Source of the DNA: Geomonas sp. Red32
GTDB lineage: Bacteria > Desulfobacterota > Desulfuromonadia > Geobacterales > Geobacteraceae
Length of the DNA stretch: 59,312 nt
Assembly (NCBI RefSeq): GCF_023652955.1
Contig: NZ_JAKLOY010000014.1
Span: 1-59,312 of the forward strand
Direction: 5' to 3'
In this document: one piece after another, positions 46,669-55,835 of the stretch
Position numbering within the stretch: the stretch's first letter is position 1
How the letters are laid out: each line of letters opens with the position of its first letter
The notes under the pieces: model-generated
Database searches by the model: none
Seen by the model: only the letters and a program-made list of their open reading frames with translations
What the model was told of the DNA's origin: nothing
Translations under genes and position numbers: made by a program

Positions 46669-49600
46669 ATGAAGAAACATGTTTTGTGGAGAGTTACCCA
46701 AGTAATGGTGGTGCTCGCCGCTTTGGCCTGGGGGGTCCCGGTCCAGGCCGGCCCGGGCGGCGGCACCTATTACGCCAACAGTCCGGCGGGGGGGGCCTCG
46801 GGAACGGCCCTGCGTAAGTTCGTGGACAGCCTCCCGGGGCTGGGATCCACCAACGCCAACAACCTCGGGCAGTACATCCCGGTCGCGGTCCCGGACACCA
46901 CCTCCTACCCGGGGGCGGACTACTACGAGATCGGGGTGAAGCAGTACACCCAGAAGATGCACTCCGACCTTCCCAAGGCCACCACGCTGCGTGGCTACTA
47001 CCAGAGCAACACCAACGACGCCACCGTCAAGAACGTCACCCAGTACCTCGGCCCCCTCATCATCGCCAGGAGCTACGACCCCACGAAACCGGCCGGCCAG
47101 AACGGCAACGGAAAACCGGTCAGGGTGAAGTTCACCAACACGCTCCCGACCGGGGTGGCCGGCAACCTCTTCATTCCCGTCGACACCTCGCTGATGGGGG
47201 CGGGCAAAGGACCCAAGGGTAGCTTCCCCGCCCAGTTCGGCGGGGTGGTCCCGGCCTTCAACAACTTCTCCGGCTCCTACACCCAGAACCGCGCCACCCT
47301 CCACCTCCATGGCGGCAACAGCCCTTGGATCTCAGACGGCACCCCGCACCAGTGGACGGTGCCCAAAGGCGAGCTGTCGACCCCGTACCAGAAAGGGCTC
47401 GGGACGGAGGACGTCCCCGACATGCCGGCCACCGGGCAGGGGGAGATGACCTTCTTCTGGTCCAACGAGCAAAGTAGCCGCCTGATGTTCTACCACGACC
47501 ACACCCAGGGGATCACCCGCCTGAACGTGTATGCCGGCGAGGCGGCGGGGTACCTCCTGACCGACGCCACCGAGGACTCCCTGATCGCCAACGGCACTCT
47601 CCCCAACCTGGGGGGCGTTTACAAGTACGGGATCCCGCTCATCATCCAGGACAAGACCTTCGTCCCCCAGAACATCGATGTGCAGGACACCGCCTGGAAC
47701 TACAACATAACCAGCCTGGCCGGCCCGGCCTACACCCAGACCACCGTCCCGCGCGACAAGACGAAGTACCCGTGGGGCGCCTACGGCGATCTCTGGTTCC
47801 CGCACGTGTACGAGGCGAACCAGGACCCCAACAGCCCGAGCGGCGCCAACCCCTTCGGCCGCTGGGACTACGGCCCCTGGTTCTGGCCGCCGGTGACCGT
47901 CGATCCGGCCAACGCCAAGCTTCCCGATCCGACCACCACCCCCGAGGCGTTCCTGGATACCCCGGTCGTCAACGGTACCGCTTACCCGTACCTGACCGTG
48001 CAGCCGAAGCCGTACCGCTTCCGGATCCTCAACGCATCCAACGACCGGACCCTCAACCTGAGCATCTTCTACGCCGACCCGACCGATCCGACCGGCAAGG
48101 AAGTCAAGATGGTGCCGGCCGGCCCCAACCCGACGTTCCCGCCCGACTGGCCCACCGACGGGCGTGACGGCGGCGTTCCCGACCCGGCCACCGTCGGCCC
48201 CAACATGATCCAGATCGGCAACGAGGGCGGTTTCCTCAGGAACCCCGTGGTGATCCCCAACCGCCCGGTCGGCTACGAGTACAACCGCCGCAACATCGTC
48301 GTGCTGAACACCGCGCTGCGCGCCCTGATGCTGGGTCCCGCCGAGCGTGCCGACGTCATCGTGGACTTCTCCGGGGTCCCCTCCGGATCGAAGCTGATCC
48401 TCTACAACGACGGCCCGGCGCCTAACCCGGCGTTCGACTCGCGCTACGACTACTACACCGGCGACCTCGACCAGACGCTGTCCGGCGGCGCGCCCTCGAC
48501 CCTGCGCGGTTACGGCCCCAACACCAGGACCGTCATGCAGTTCCAGGTTTCCGGCGCCGCCGGCACCCCGTTCAACATGGCCAACCTGCAGACCGCCCTG
48601 CCGGCCGCCTTCGACGCGAGCCAGCCGGCCCCGATTATCCCCGAGACCTGGAACGGCGCCCCGACCGACCTCTTCGCCAAGATCCAGGACTACTCGGTGA
48701 CCATCCCGGTCAACGATCCCTTGGTCAACCCGGCCCCCCAGGCTGCGCTTCCCAAGACCATCCCCTACCGCCCGAAGGCCATCCAGGAGCTGTGGGACAC
48801 GTACGGGAGGATGAACGCCACCCTGGGCGTCGAGCTGCCGTTCACCAACAACCTGATTCAGACCACCATCCCGCTGGGTTACGTCGACACCGCCACCGAG
48901 ATCTTCTCGGACGGCAAGGAAACCATGTGGAAGATCACCCATAACGGGGTCGACACCCACCCGGTCCATTTCCACCTCTTCAACGTCCAGGTTCTTAACA
49001 GGGTCGGCTGGGACGGCGCCATACGGCCTCCCGACGCCAACGAGCTCGGCTGGAAGGAAACGGTCAGGATGAACCCGCTGGAAGACGTCATCGTTGCCAT
49101 GAAGCCGATGAAGCAGACGCTGCCGTTCAATCTGCCGGTAAGTGTGCGCCCGATCGACGTCACCCAGGCCACCACCGCCAACATCGTCGTAACCACCGAT
49201 CCGGCCCGCGGCGGCGGCACCTCGACGGTGGCCAACACCCCGGTCAACTTCGGATTCGAGTACGTCTGGCATTGCCACATCTTAGGCCATGAGGAGAACG
49301 ACTTCATGCGCCCGATGATCTTCCTGGTGCCGACCGCGCCTCCGCTGGCGCCGAGCACCCTGACCGCCTACATCGGCGGGCAGACCGTGCCGGGGGACAC
49401 CACCGCCCCCACCGCCATCAACCCGTACGTGAACGCCTCGGTCAACCAGACCGTCCTCCAGTGGGTGGACGGCGCCCCGGCCAACACGTCGACCGCCCCG
49501 GCCGACACCTCCGAGTTCCTGGTCGAGGAATCGACCAACGGCGGCGGCATCTGGACCAAGAAGGCGATCGTCTCCTTCCAGCCGGAGTATCCGCCGATCT

Positions 49601-52600
49601 GGACCGACACCGCGATCAATCCCAACACCAACTACCTGTACCGGGTGACCGCCTTCAACTCCTTCAACAACGGGTCGCTCTCCACCCCGGCGGTGAGCCT
49701 CTCGGTCCAGACCGGGAACTGGACCAAGGCCAGCGCCCTTACCATCTCCCCGAGCAAACCGACCCCGCACGTGGTGGGGACCCTGGTGCTCTTCACCGCA
49801 GCCGCCACCGGCGGCACCACTACGGTGGCGGGGACCACGGTAGCCTACCAGTACCGCTACTGGCTCACCACCAACGGCGGCGCCAAGGTGCTGGTGCGCG
49901 ATTGGAGCACCGACGCTACCTGGTCTCTCCCCGACACCGCCGCGGTAGGGAGCTACGTCATCTCGGTCGATGCCCGGACCTCCAACACCGCCACCCCGGA
50001 CGTCTCGGCCACACTCAACTACTCCATCGTGGTGCCTCCGACCCCGCCGACCACGGTCTCCACCCCGCCGCCGGGTATCTACGCCGCCGCTCCGGTGGTG
50101 GTGACCCTGACCGCGAGCTCGGTGGCTCCGCCGACCACCACCTACTACACCACCGACGGGACCATCCCGACCACGGCCTCGACCAAGTACACGGCCCCCA
50201 TCACCCTGACCACGACCACCACCATCAACTACTTCTCGATGGATGTGAACGGGGTGGCCGAGGCGGTGAAATCCGACACCTGGGTGATCCATTCTCCGGA
50301 CATGACGGCGAGCGTCTCCATCAACAACGGCGCCACCGCCACCAACAACGCCGCGGTCACCTTGACCCTTTCCGCCTATGACCCGGCCGGCGTGGCCAGC
50401 ATGCAGTTCTCCAACGACGGGGTGACCTACAGCGCCGAAGAGCCGTTCCTCTCCACCAAGGCCTGGACGCTCTCGGCAGGCTCCGGCGTGAAGACCGTCT
50501 ACGTCCGCTTCCGCGACAGGGCGCTCCCGACCGGCGTTCTCTATCCGCCGGTCACCACCAGCATCACCCTCGACTCGGTAATCCCGGCCACCACCGCCAC
50601 CCCGGCCCCCGGCATCTACGCAACGGCCCCGGTCTTCGTGACCTTGACCCCGAACAAGGCGGCCACCGTCCACTACACCGTGGACGGGAGCACCCCGACC
50701 ACCGCCTCGCCGGTCTACATCGCCCCGGTCTCGGTGGCCTCGACCACCACCATCAAGTACTTCGCAGTCGACGCGGCGGGCAACACCGAGGCGGTCAACA
50801 GCGGGACCTGGACCATCCACGCCCTCGACATGCAGGGGAGCGTGCTGATCAACAACGGCGCCACGGTCACCAACAACCAGGCGGTTATCCTGGCCCTCTC
50901 CGCCACCGACCCGACCGGGATCGCCACCATGCAGTTCTCCAACGACGGGGTGACCTTCTCCGCCGAGGAGGCCTACGCGACCTCCAAAAGCTGGACCCTC
51001 ACCGCCGGTGACGGGATGAAGACCGTCTACGTCCGCTTCCGCGACAAGGCGCTCCCCTCCGGCTTCCTCTACAACCCGGTGACCGCCACCATCAAGGTGG
51101 ACACCGTGCCGCCGGTCACCAGCGCATCGCCGGTGGCAGGGACCTATGCGAGCGGGCCGCTGCAGATAACCCTCTCCACCAGCAAGCCCGCCACCACCTA
51201 CTACACGGTGGACGGCACCGTCCCGTCCACCTCGAGCCCGATCTACACCGGCCCGATCATGCTCTCGGCCACCACGACCATCAAATACTTCTCCGTGGAT
51301 GCGGCGGGCAACGTTGAGCAGATCACTTCCAACAGCTGGGTGATCCACACCGCCGACCTTTCCGGGAGCGTGGTGATCAACAACGGCGCCACCCAGACCA
51401 ACAACACCACGGTGAGCCTGACCCTGAACGCAACCGACCCGGTCGGCATCGCCACCATGCAGTTCTCCAACGACGGGACCAACTACACCGCCGAGGAGCC
51501 GTACGCGACCTCCAAGAGCTGGGTGATCCCGGCCGGTGACGGCGTGAAGACCGTCTACGTCCGCTACCGCGACAAGTCGCTCCCCTCCGGCGTCCTCTAC
51601 CCGCCGGTCACCAACAGCATCAACCTGGTCACCACGCCGCCGGTAACCACCGCCCAGCCGGTACCGGGGGATTACTCGACCGCTCCGGTGGTGGTCACCC
51701 TGACCTCCAACAAGCAGTCGGCCATCTACTACACCATCGACGGCTCGACCCCGACCACCGCCTCGGCGGTCTACCTGGCCCCCATTTCGGTCTCCGCCAC
51801 CACCACCATCAAGTACTTCGGGGTGGATACCGCGGGGAACAGCGAGACGGTCAACAGCGGGACCTGGAGCATCCATACCGCCGACCTCCAGGGGAGCATC
51901 GCGATCGACAGCGGCGCCACCCGGACCAACAACCCGTCGGTGATCCTGTCGCTTTCCGCGGTCGACCCGATCGGCGTCGCCACCATGAGCTTCTCCAACG
52001 ACAACGTGATCTACTCCGCCGAAGAGCCGTACGCCGTCGTCAAGAACTGGAACCTGGTCCCGGGCGACGGGCCGAAGACCGTCTACGTACGCTTCCGCGA
52101 CAAGGCGCTCCCCACCGGCGTCCTCTACCCGCCGGTCGCCGCCCAGATCACCCTGGACACCGTGAGCCCGGTCACCAGCGTGACCCCGATCCCGGGTAAC
52201 TACTCGCAGGCCCCGGTCACCGTCACCATGACCACCGACAAGCCGGCGACCATCTACTACACCGTCGACGGGACCACTCCGACCACCGCTTCGGCGGCCT
52301 ACTCGACCCCGATCGCCCTGGCCTCCACCACCAACCTGAAGTACTTCGCGGTGGACGTGGCAGGGAACCAGGAGGCGGTCAAGTCCGGCACCTGGACCAT
52401 CCACAGCGCCGACATGATCTCCTCGGTCTCGATCAACGGCGGGGCCAAGGTCACCAACAACAACACCGTCAACCTGACGCTCTCCGCGGTCGATCCGATC
52501 GGCGTGGCGAGCATGCAGTTCTCCAACGACGGCGTCAACTACTCGACCGAAGAGCCGTACGCGACCGCCAAGGTCTGGGCCCTCACCCCGGGCGACGGCG

Positions 52601-54489
52601 TGAAGACCGTGTACGTCCGCTTCCGCGACCTGTCGCTTCCTTCCGGCGTGCTCTACGACCCGGTTACCGCGGTGATCGCCGTGGATACCGTGCCGCCGGT
52701 CACCACCACCAACCCGGTCCCGGGTCCGTACTCCTCGGCCGCGTTGCAGGTGGCCCTGAGCTCGAACAAGCTCTCCACCATCTACTACACCCTGGACGGC
52801 ACCATCCCGACCACCTCCTCCAGCGTGTACGCACGGCCGATTACGGTGACCCAGACCACCACCATCAACTTCTTCGGGGTTGATGCGGCGGGCAACACCG
52901 AGGCGGTCAAGTCCGCCACCTACGTGCTGCACGGGACCGACCTCACCGCGAGCGTGATCATCAACAACGCGCAAACCGTGACCAACAACCCGAACGTGAC
53001 GCTGGCGCTCTCCGCTATCGACCCGGTCGGCATCGCCACCATGCAGTTCTCCAACGACGGCGTGAACTTCACCGTCGAGGAACCGTACGCAACCAGCAAG
53101 GCCTGGACCCTGGCCTCCGGCGACGGGCCGAAGACCGTCTACGTCCGCTTCCGCGACATGACGCTCCCCAACGGCCAGCTCTACGACCCGGTCACCGCCA
53201 CCATCACCCTGGACACCACTCCGCCGGTGACCACCGCCGGGCCGATCACCGGGACTTACTCCACGGTGCCGGTGCTGGTAACGCTGTCGGCTAACGAGCC
53301 TGCCATCACCTACTACACCCTGGACGGCTCCACCCCGACCACCTCGTCGACCGTCTACAACCAGCCGATCTCGCTGGCCGGCACCACCACCGTCAAGTAC
53401 TTCAGCGTGGATACGGCCGGTAACGCCGAGTCGGTGAAATCCGGGACCTGGACCGTCCACGCCACCGACCTGCAGGCCAGCATGGCCATCAACGACGGCA
53501 AGCCGCGGACCAACTCCACCGCCGTCGCCCTGACCCTGTCGGCCACTGACCCGGTGGGGATCGCCACCATGCAGTTCTCCAACGACGGGGTGAACTTCAC
53601 CGCCGAGGAACCCTACGCCATCACCAAGGCCTGGACCCTTCTCTCCGGTGACGGTCCGAAGACCGTGTACGTAAGGTTCCGCGACAAGTCGCTGCCCACC
53701 GGCAACCTCTACGCCCCGGTGACCGCTAGCATCGTGCTCGACACCGTGGCCCCGGTTACCACCGCCGGTCCGGTGGCAGGCGAATACGCCGCGGGCCCGG
53801 TCAACGTGACCCTGACCACCAACAAGCCGGCCACCGTCTACTACACCCTGGACGGCAGCCTGCCGACCGCCGCCTCCGCGGTCTACAACAACCCGCTCGT
53901 CGTGACCTCCACCACCACCATCAGGTACTTTGCGGTGGACGTGGCCGGCAACGCCGAAGCGGTCAACACCGGAACCTGGACCCTCGACACCGCACCGGAC
54001 ATGGTGTCCAGCATCAAGATCAACAACGGCGTCCAGGTGACCAACAGCGCCACGGTCAACCTGACGCTCTCGGCAACCGACCCGCAAGGGGTCAGCACCA
54101 TGCAGTTCTCCAACGACGGCGTGGTCTACTCCGCGGAAGAACCGTATGCCACCAGCAAGGTCTGGACTCTCTCCGCCGGCGAAGGAACCAAGACGGTCTA
54201 CGTAAGGTTCCGCGACTCCTCGCTGGGCGGCGGATCCCAGTACGCGCCGGTCATCGCCAGCATAACCTACGGAGCCAAGGACGGCCTGCTCCCGGGTACC
54301 AGCAGCTATCTGCAGAGCGCCATGAAGGCCCTTCAGATCGCCAACGGTCTCCAGACCGCCACCCCGCTCGACTTGGCCCACGCCGACGTGGCCCCGTTCG
54401 CCAACGGTGCCCCGAACCCGGACGGCAAGATCGATCTCGGCGACGTCTACGTGCTGCTGCTCCGCCAGGTGGGACTGCTCCCCCTGTAG
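46669..54489 (+). CDS. Giant exported multicopper oxidase with eight chitobiase/Ig-like repeats and a dockerin-like end
   Basis: 2606 residues. Signal peptide (about 1-28). The multicopper oxidase part (about 50-890) carries all copper motifs: HLHGG (~211), YHDHTQG (~276), HPVHFH (~764) and HCHILGHE (~868), so types 1, 2 and 3 sites seem complete. A fibronectin-like segment follows (~900-1120). Then come eight repeats of a chitobiase-C-like plus Ig-like pair; repeats 2-8 are exactly 176 residues (528 bases). The C-terminal ~70 residues end in a Ca-binding, dockerin-like NPDGKIDLGDV loop. This resembles OmpB, a Geobacter Fe(III)-reduction-linked multicopper protein, but is much larger. AAGGGG lies before the ATG at 46669. 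Confidence 0.93.
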   Translation: MKKHVLWRVTQVMVVLAALAWGVPVQAGPGGGTYYANSPAGGASGTALRKFVDSLPGLGSTNANNLGQYIPVAVPDTTSYPGADYYEIGVKQYTQKMHSDLPKATTLRGYYQSNTNDATVKNVTQYLGPLIIARSYDPTKPAGQNGNGKPVRVKFTNTLPTGVAGNLFIPVDTSLMGAGKGPKGSFPAQFGGVVPAFNNFSGSYTQNRATLHLHGGNSPWISDGTPHQWTVPKGELSTPYQKGLGTEDVPDMPATGQGEMTFFWSNEQSSRLMFYHDHTQGITRLNVYAGEAAGYLLTDATEDSLIANGTLPNLGGVYKYGIPLIIQDKTFVPQNIDVQDTAWNYNITSLAGPAYTQTTVPRDKTKYPWGAYGDLWFPHVYEANQDPNSPSGANPFGRWDYGPWFWPPVTVDPANAKLPDPTTTPEAFLDTPVVNGTAYPYLTVQPKPYRFRILNASNDRTLNLSIFYADPTDPTGKEVKMVPAGPNPTFPPDWPTDGRDGGVPDPATVGPNMIQIGNEGGFLRNPVVIPNRPVGYEYNRRNIVVLNTALRALMLGPAERADVIVDFSGVPSGSKLILYNDGPAPNPAFDSRYDYYTGDLDQTLSGGAPSTLRGYGPNTRTVMQFQVSGAAGTPFNMANLQTALPAAFDASQPAPIIPETWNGAPTDLFAKIQDYSVTIPVNDPLVNPAPQAALPKTIPYRPKAIQELWDTYGRMNATLGVELPFTNNLIQTTIPLGYVDTATEIFSDGKETMWKITHNGVDTHPVHFHLFNVQVLNRVGWDGAIRPPDANELGWKETVRMNPLEDVIVAMKPMKQTLPFNLPVSVRPIDVTQATTANIVVTTDPARGGGTSTVANTPVNFGFEYVWHCHILGHEENDFMRPMIFLVPTAPPLAPSTLTAYIGGQTVPGDTTAPTAINPYVNASVNQTVLQWVDGAPANTSTAPADTSEFLVEESTNGGGIWTKKAIVSFQPEYPPIWTDTAINPNTNYLYRVTAFNSFNNGSLSTPAVSLSVQTGNWTKASALTISPSKPTPHVVGTLVLFTAAATGGTTTVAGTTVAYQYRYWLTTNGGAKVLVRDWSTDATWSLPDTAAVGSYVISVDARTSNTATPDVSATLNYSIVVPPTPPTTVSTPPPGIYAAAPVVVTLTASSVAPPTTTYYTTDGTIPTTASTKYTAPITLTTTTTINYFSMDVNGVAEAVKSDTWVIHSPDMTASVSINNGATATNNAAVTLTLSAYDPAGVASMQFSNDGVTYSAEEPFLSTKAWTLSAGSGVKTVYVRFRDRALPTGVLYPPVTTSITLDSVIPATTATPAPGIYATAPVFVTLTPNKAATVHYTVDGSTPTTASPVYIAPVSVASTTTIKYFAVDAAGNTEAVNSGTWTIHALDMQGSVLINNGATVTNNQAVILALSATDPTGIATMQFSNDGVTFSAEEAYATSKSWTLTAGDGMKTVYVRFRDKALPSGFLYNPVTATIKVDTVPPVTSASPVAGTYASGPLQITLSTSKPATTYYTVDGTVPSTSSPIYTGPIMLSATTTIKYFSVDAAGNVEQITSNSWVIHTADLSGSVVINNGATQTNNTTVSLTLNATDPVGIATMQFSNDGTNYTAEEPYATSKSWVIPAGDGVKTVYVRYRDKSLPSGVLYPPVTNSINLVTTPPVTTAQPVPGDYSTAPVVVTLTSNKQSAIYYTIDGSTPTTASAVYLAPISVSATTTIKYFGVDTAGNSETVNSGTWSIHTADLQGSIAIDSGATRTNNPSVILSLSAVDPIGVATMSFSNDNVIYSAEEPYAVVKNWNLVPGDGPKTVYVRFRDKALPTGVLYPPVAAQITLDTVSPVTSVTPIPGNYSQAPVTVTMTTDKPATIYYTVDGTTPTTASAAYSTPIALASTTNLKYFAVDVAGNQEAVKSGTWTIHSADMISSVSINGGAKVTNNNTVNLTLSAVDPIGVASMQFSNDGVNYSTEEPYATAKVWALTPGDGVKTVYVRFRDLSLPSGVLYDPVTAVIAVDTVPPVTTTNPVPGPYSSAALQVALSSNKLSTIYYTLDGTIPTTSSSVYARPITVTQTTTINFFGVDAAGNTEAVKSATYVLHGTDLTASVIINNAQTVTNNPNVTLALSAIDPVGIATMQFSNDGVNFTVEEPYATSKAWTLASGDGPKTVYVRFRDMTLPNGQLYDPVTATITLDTTPPVTTAGPITGTYSTVPVLVTLSANEPAITYYTLDGSTPTTSSTVYNQPISLAGTTTVKYFSVDTAGNAESVKSGTWTVHATDLQASMAINDGKPRTNSTAVALTLSATDPVGIATMQFSNDGVNFTAEEPYAITKAWTLLSGDGPKTVYVRFRDKSLPTGNLYAPVTASIVLDTVAPVTTAGPVAGEYAAGPVNVTLTTNKPATVYYTLDGSLPTAASAVYNNPLVVTSTTTIRYFAVDVAGNAEAVNTGTWTLDTAPDMVSSIKINNGVQVTNSATVNLTLSATDPQGVSTMQFSNDGVVYSAEEPYATSKVWTLSAGEGTKTVYVRFRDSSLGGGSQYAPVIASITYGAKDGLLPGTSSYLQSAMKALQIANGLQTATPLDLAHADVAPFANGAPNPDGKIDLGDVYVLLLRQVGLLPL
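50044..54276 (+). repeat. Eight tandem repeats within the oxidase gene (528-base period)
   Basis: Repeat boundaries at 50044, 50581, 51109, 51637, 52165, 52693, 53221 and 53749. The first is 537 bases because of a three-residue-scale insertion; the others are 528. Each has a [PV]T[TS] linker, GxY, YYT[VL]DG, TTT[IV]KYF[AS]VD.AGN, then MQFSNDGV, EEPYATSK and KTVYVRFRD. Confidence 0.95.
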
Positions 54490-54537
54490 GACTGCACACG
54501 GAAGCCAGGCTACGACGAACAGTAAGGAGGAAGTGAG

Positions 54538-55107
54538 ATGATGAAGATAACTGTAGCGGCTCTGGTAGCACTGTGGGCGGCGGTGACCCTGACCGGGTGC
54601 GGTGGTGGCGGCGGCGCCGCCGCCGGACCGGTCACCACCGGTGTCACCAAGGTGCAACTCTTTGGGAATATGTCCACCAACTGCACGGTCGGCTCGGTCC
54701 AGACCACCATGCAGGTACCCAGCGGCGTGCTGGTCAACTACTCCTCGCCGGCTCCCTCGAACTACCCGGCCCACACCTTCCCGCTCAAGAGCGGAGCGGT
54801 GGTGCCGTCGGGACCGGTGAGATTCCAGCAGTCCGATATAAGCGGCACCTACAACACCCAGACCATGCAACTGACGGTCAGTATGGTCAACAGCGCAGGG
54901 AGCAACATCACGAGCAGCACCACGGGAAGCGGCCAGGAGATCGCCACCATCATGTTCAAGCTGGCCACCCCCGGCGTGCTTCCGACCCTGCCCACCCCGT
55001 GGCAGGACCCCCAGGTGGTGGTCTGGCAGCGTTTCCCGACCACCCCGTACCCGACCATCGTAAGCCGCCCCGGGTACACCCTGAATTTCGCTACCACGTA
55101 TCAGTAG
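54538..55107 (+). CDS. Small lipoprotein, possibly cohesin-like partner of the oxidase
   Basis: 189 residues. The lipoprotein signal has lipobox LTGC (about Cys21), followed by a run of Gly. The mature part is beta-rich: TTMQVPSGVLVNYSS near the start and GSGQEIATIMFKLATPG later, patterns that recall cohesin modules (a first strand with a VPxGV turn and a final ATIxFK strand). Cohesins bind dockerins, and the gene just upstream ends in a dockerin-like module, 48 bases away and on the same strand. AAGGAGG precedes the ATG. A terminator follows. Cohesin identity is an inference and needs a structure prediction. Confidence 0.6.
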   Translation: MMKITVAALVALWAAVTLTGCGGGGGAAAGPVTTGVTKVQLFGNMSTNCTVGSVQTTMQVPSGVLVNYSSPAPSNYPAHTFPLKSGAVVPSGPVRFQQSDISGTYNTQTMQLTVSMVNSAGSNITSSTTGSGQEIATIMFKLATPGVLPTLPTPWQDPQVVVWQRFPTTPYPTIVSRPGYTLNFATTYQ

Positions 55108-55143
55108 GGTAGGGGAGCGCAGGGTAGGGACGCAGTAGCAAAA

Positions 55144-55180
55144 AGGCCGGCAGTCCTCAGGGACTGCCGGCCTCTTTATG
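55144..55180 (+). terminator. Terminator after the oxidase-lipoprotein unit
   Basis: AGGCCGGCAGTCC (55145-55157) pairs with GGACTGCCGGCCT (55162-55174); CTTTAT follows. Confidence 0.92.
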
Positions 55181-55197
55181 TGTCCTCTTCAAGCGAG

Positions 55198-55440
55198 GGC
55201 AGGAGGAGTGTTCCCCCCTGAAGGCTCATCGGAAAATGGTGGGGGGATTGCCGAAACGAGGTCCCCCCCTTTGCGAACGTTCTTCCAGGAATTTGGGGGG
55301 AAACCCTTCCCCCCCTTGTCAAAGGGGGGACAGGGGGGATTTGCTTTCGGGTTTCGGTATAGCCTCGTTGCCTGGCTGGGGCACTTCGTGGCTGCTTCCC
55401 CCACCCCCTGCCCCCTCCCTCCAGGGGAGGGGGAACGCAT
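55198..55440. repeat. G/C-run-rich intergenic repeat region (copy A of a dispersed palindromic repeat)
   Basis: Two palindromic units: CCCCCCTT-GTCA-AAGGGGGG (55310-55329) and a ~40-base unit at 55398-55437 built on CCCCCTCCC/GGGAGGGGG. The second recurs in inverted orientation at 58765-58805 with a single-base difference. These are typical of REP-like intergenic elements. Confidence 0.8.
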
Positions 55441-55451
55441 AGACCCAGGCA

Positions 55452-55490
55452 CAAAAAAAGGCGGACAGGATCTCTCCTTCCGCCTCTTTC
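55452..55490 (-). terminator. Terminator of the small leftward gene
   Basis: AGGCGGA (minus strand) pairs with TCCGCCT; a run of seven T follows leftward. It lies just past the stop at 55513. Confidence 0.8.
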
Positions 55491-55512
55491 TATGTGGGTG
55501 CCTGCTCTTAGG

Positions 55513-55677
55513 CTAATAGATGATAATGTATCCCTTCTTCGTGGCGATGGGGGTGATCTCCAGGGTGTCCTTGATCTTGAAAACCTCGCCGTCCAGGGTG
55601 AAATCGAAGCCGCCTTCCTCGTTGGGGATGGCGCACTCAATCAGGGATTCGAAAGATGCTGTCTTGATAGTTTCCAT
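55513..55677 (-). CDS. Small hypothetical protein (54 residues)
   Basis: 54 residues starting METIKTASFESLIECAIPNE and ending in ATKKGYIIIY. It has balanced composition and looks like a compact beta-rich domain, typical of a conserved small protein. There is no signal peptide. An upstream in-frame ATG at 55734 would add 19 residues, but the ribosome site there overlaps the start codon. A leftward terminator follows directly, supporting a real transcript. I do not know a family. Confidence 0.65.
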   Translation of the reverse strand: METIKTASFESLIECAIPNEEGGFDFTLDGEVFKIKDTLEITPIATKKGYIIIY

Positions 55678-55835
55678 GGCGGCGACTATACCATGACTCC
55701 CGAAACCGGTAAAGCCCCGCAATTTGCAATCCATCCTTTTTATGTCATAGTACTCTCTGCCTTTCTTCGGCTGGTCTATTCTCTTGTGATGTCCGTGCCT
55801 TCCCTGCAGTCCATTTCAATCCGACCGAGGTGTTA

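Noticed and set aside
49282..54870. Leftward open frame of 1862 codons antisense to the multicopper oxidase
   Set aside because: It mirrors the repetitive, GC-rich third-codon-position bias of the oxidase. No ribosome site or protein family is visible, and composition is Gly/Arg/Val/Asp only.
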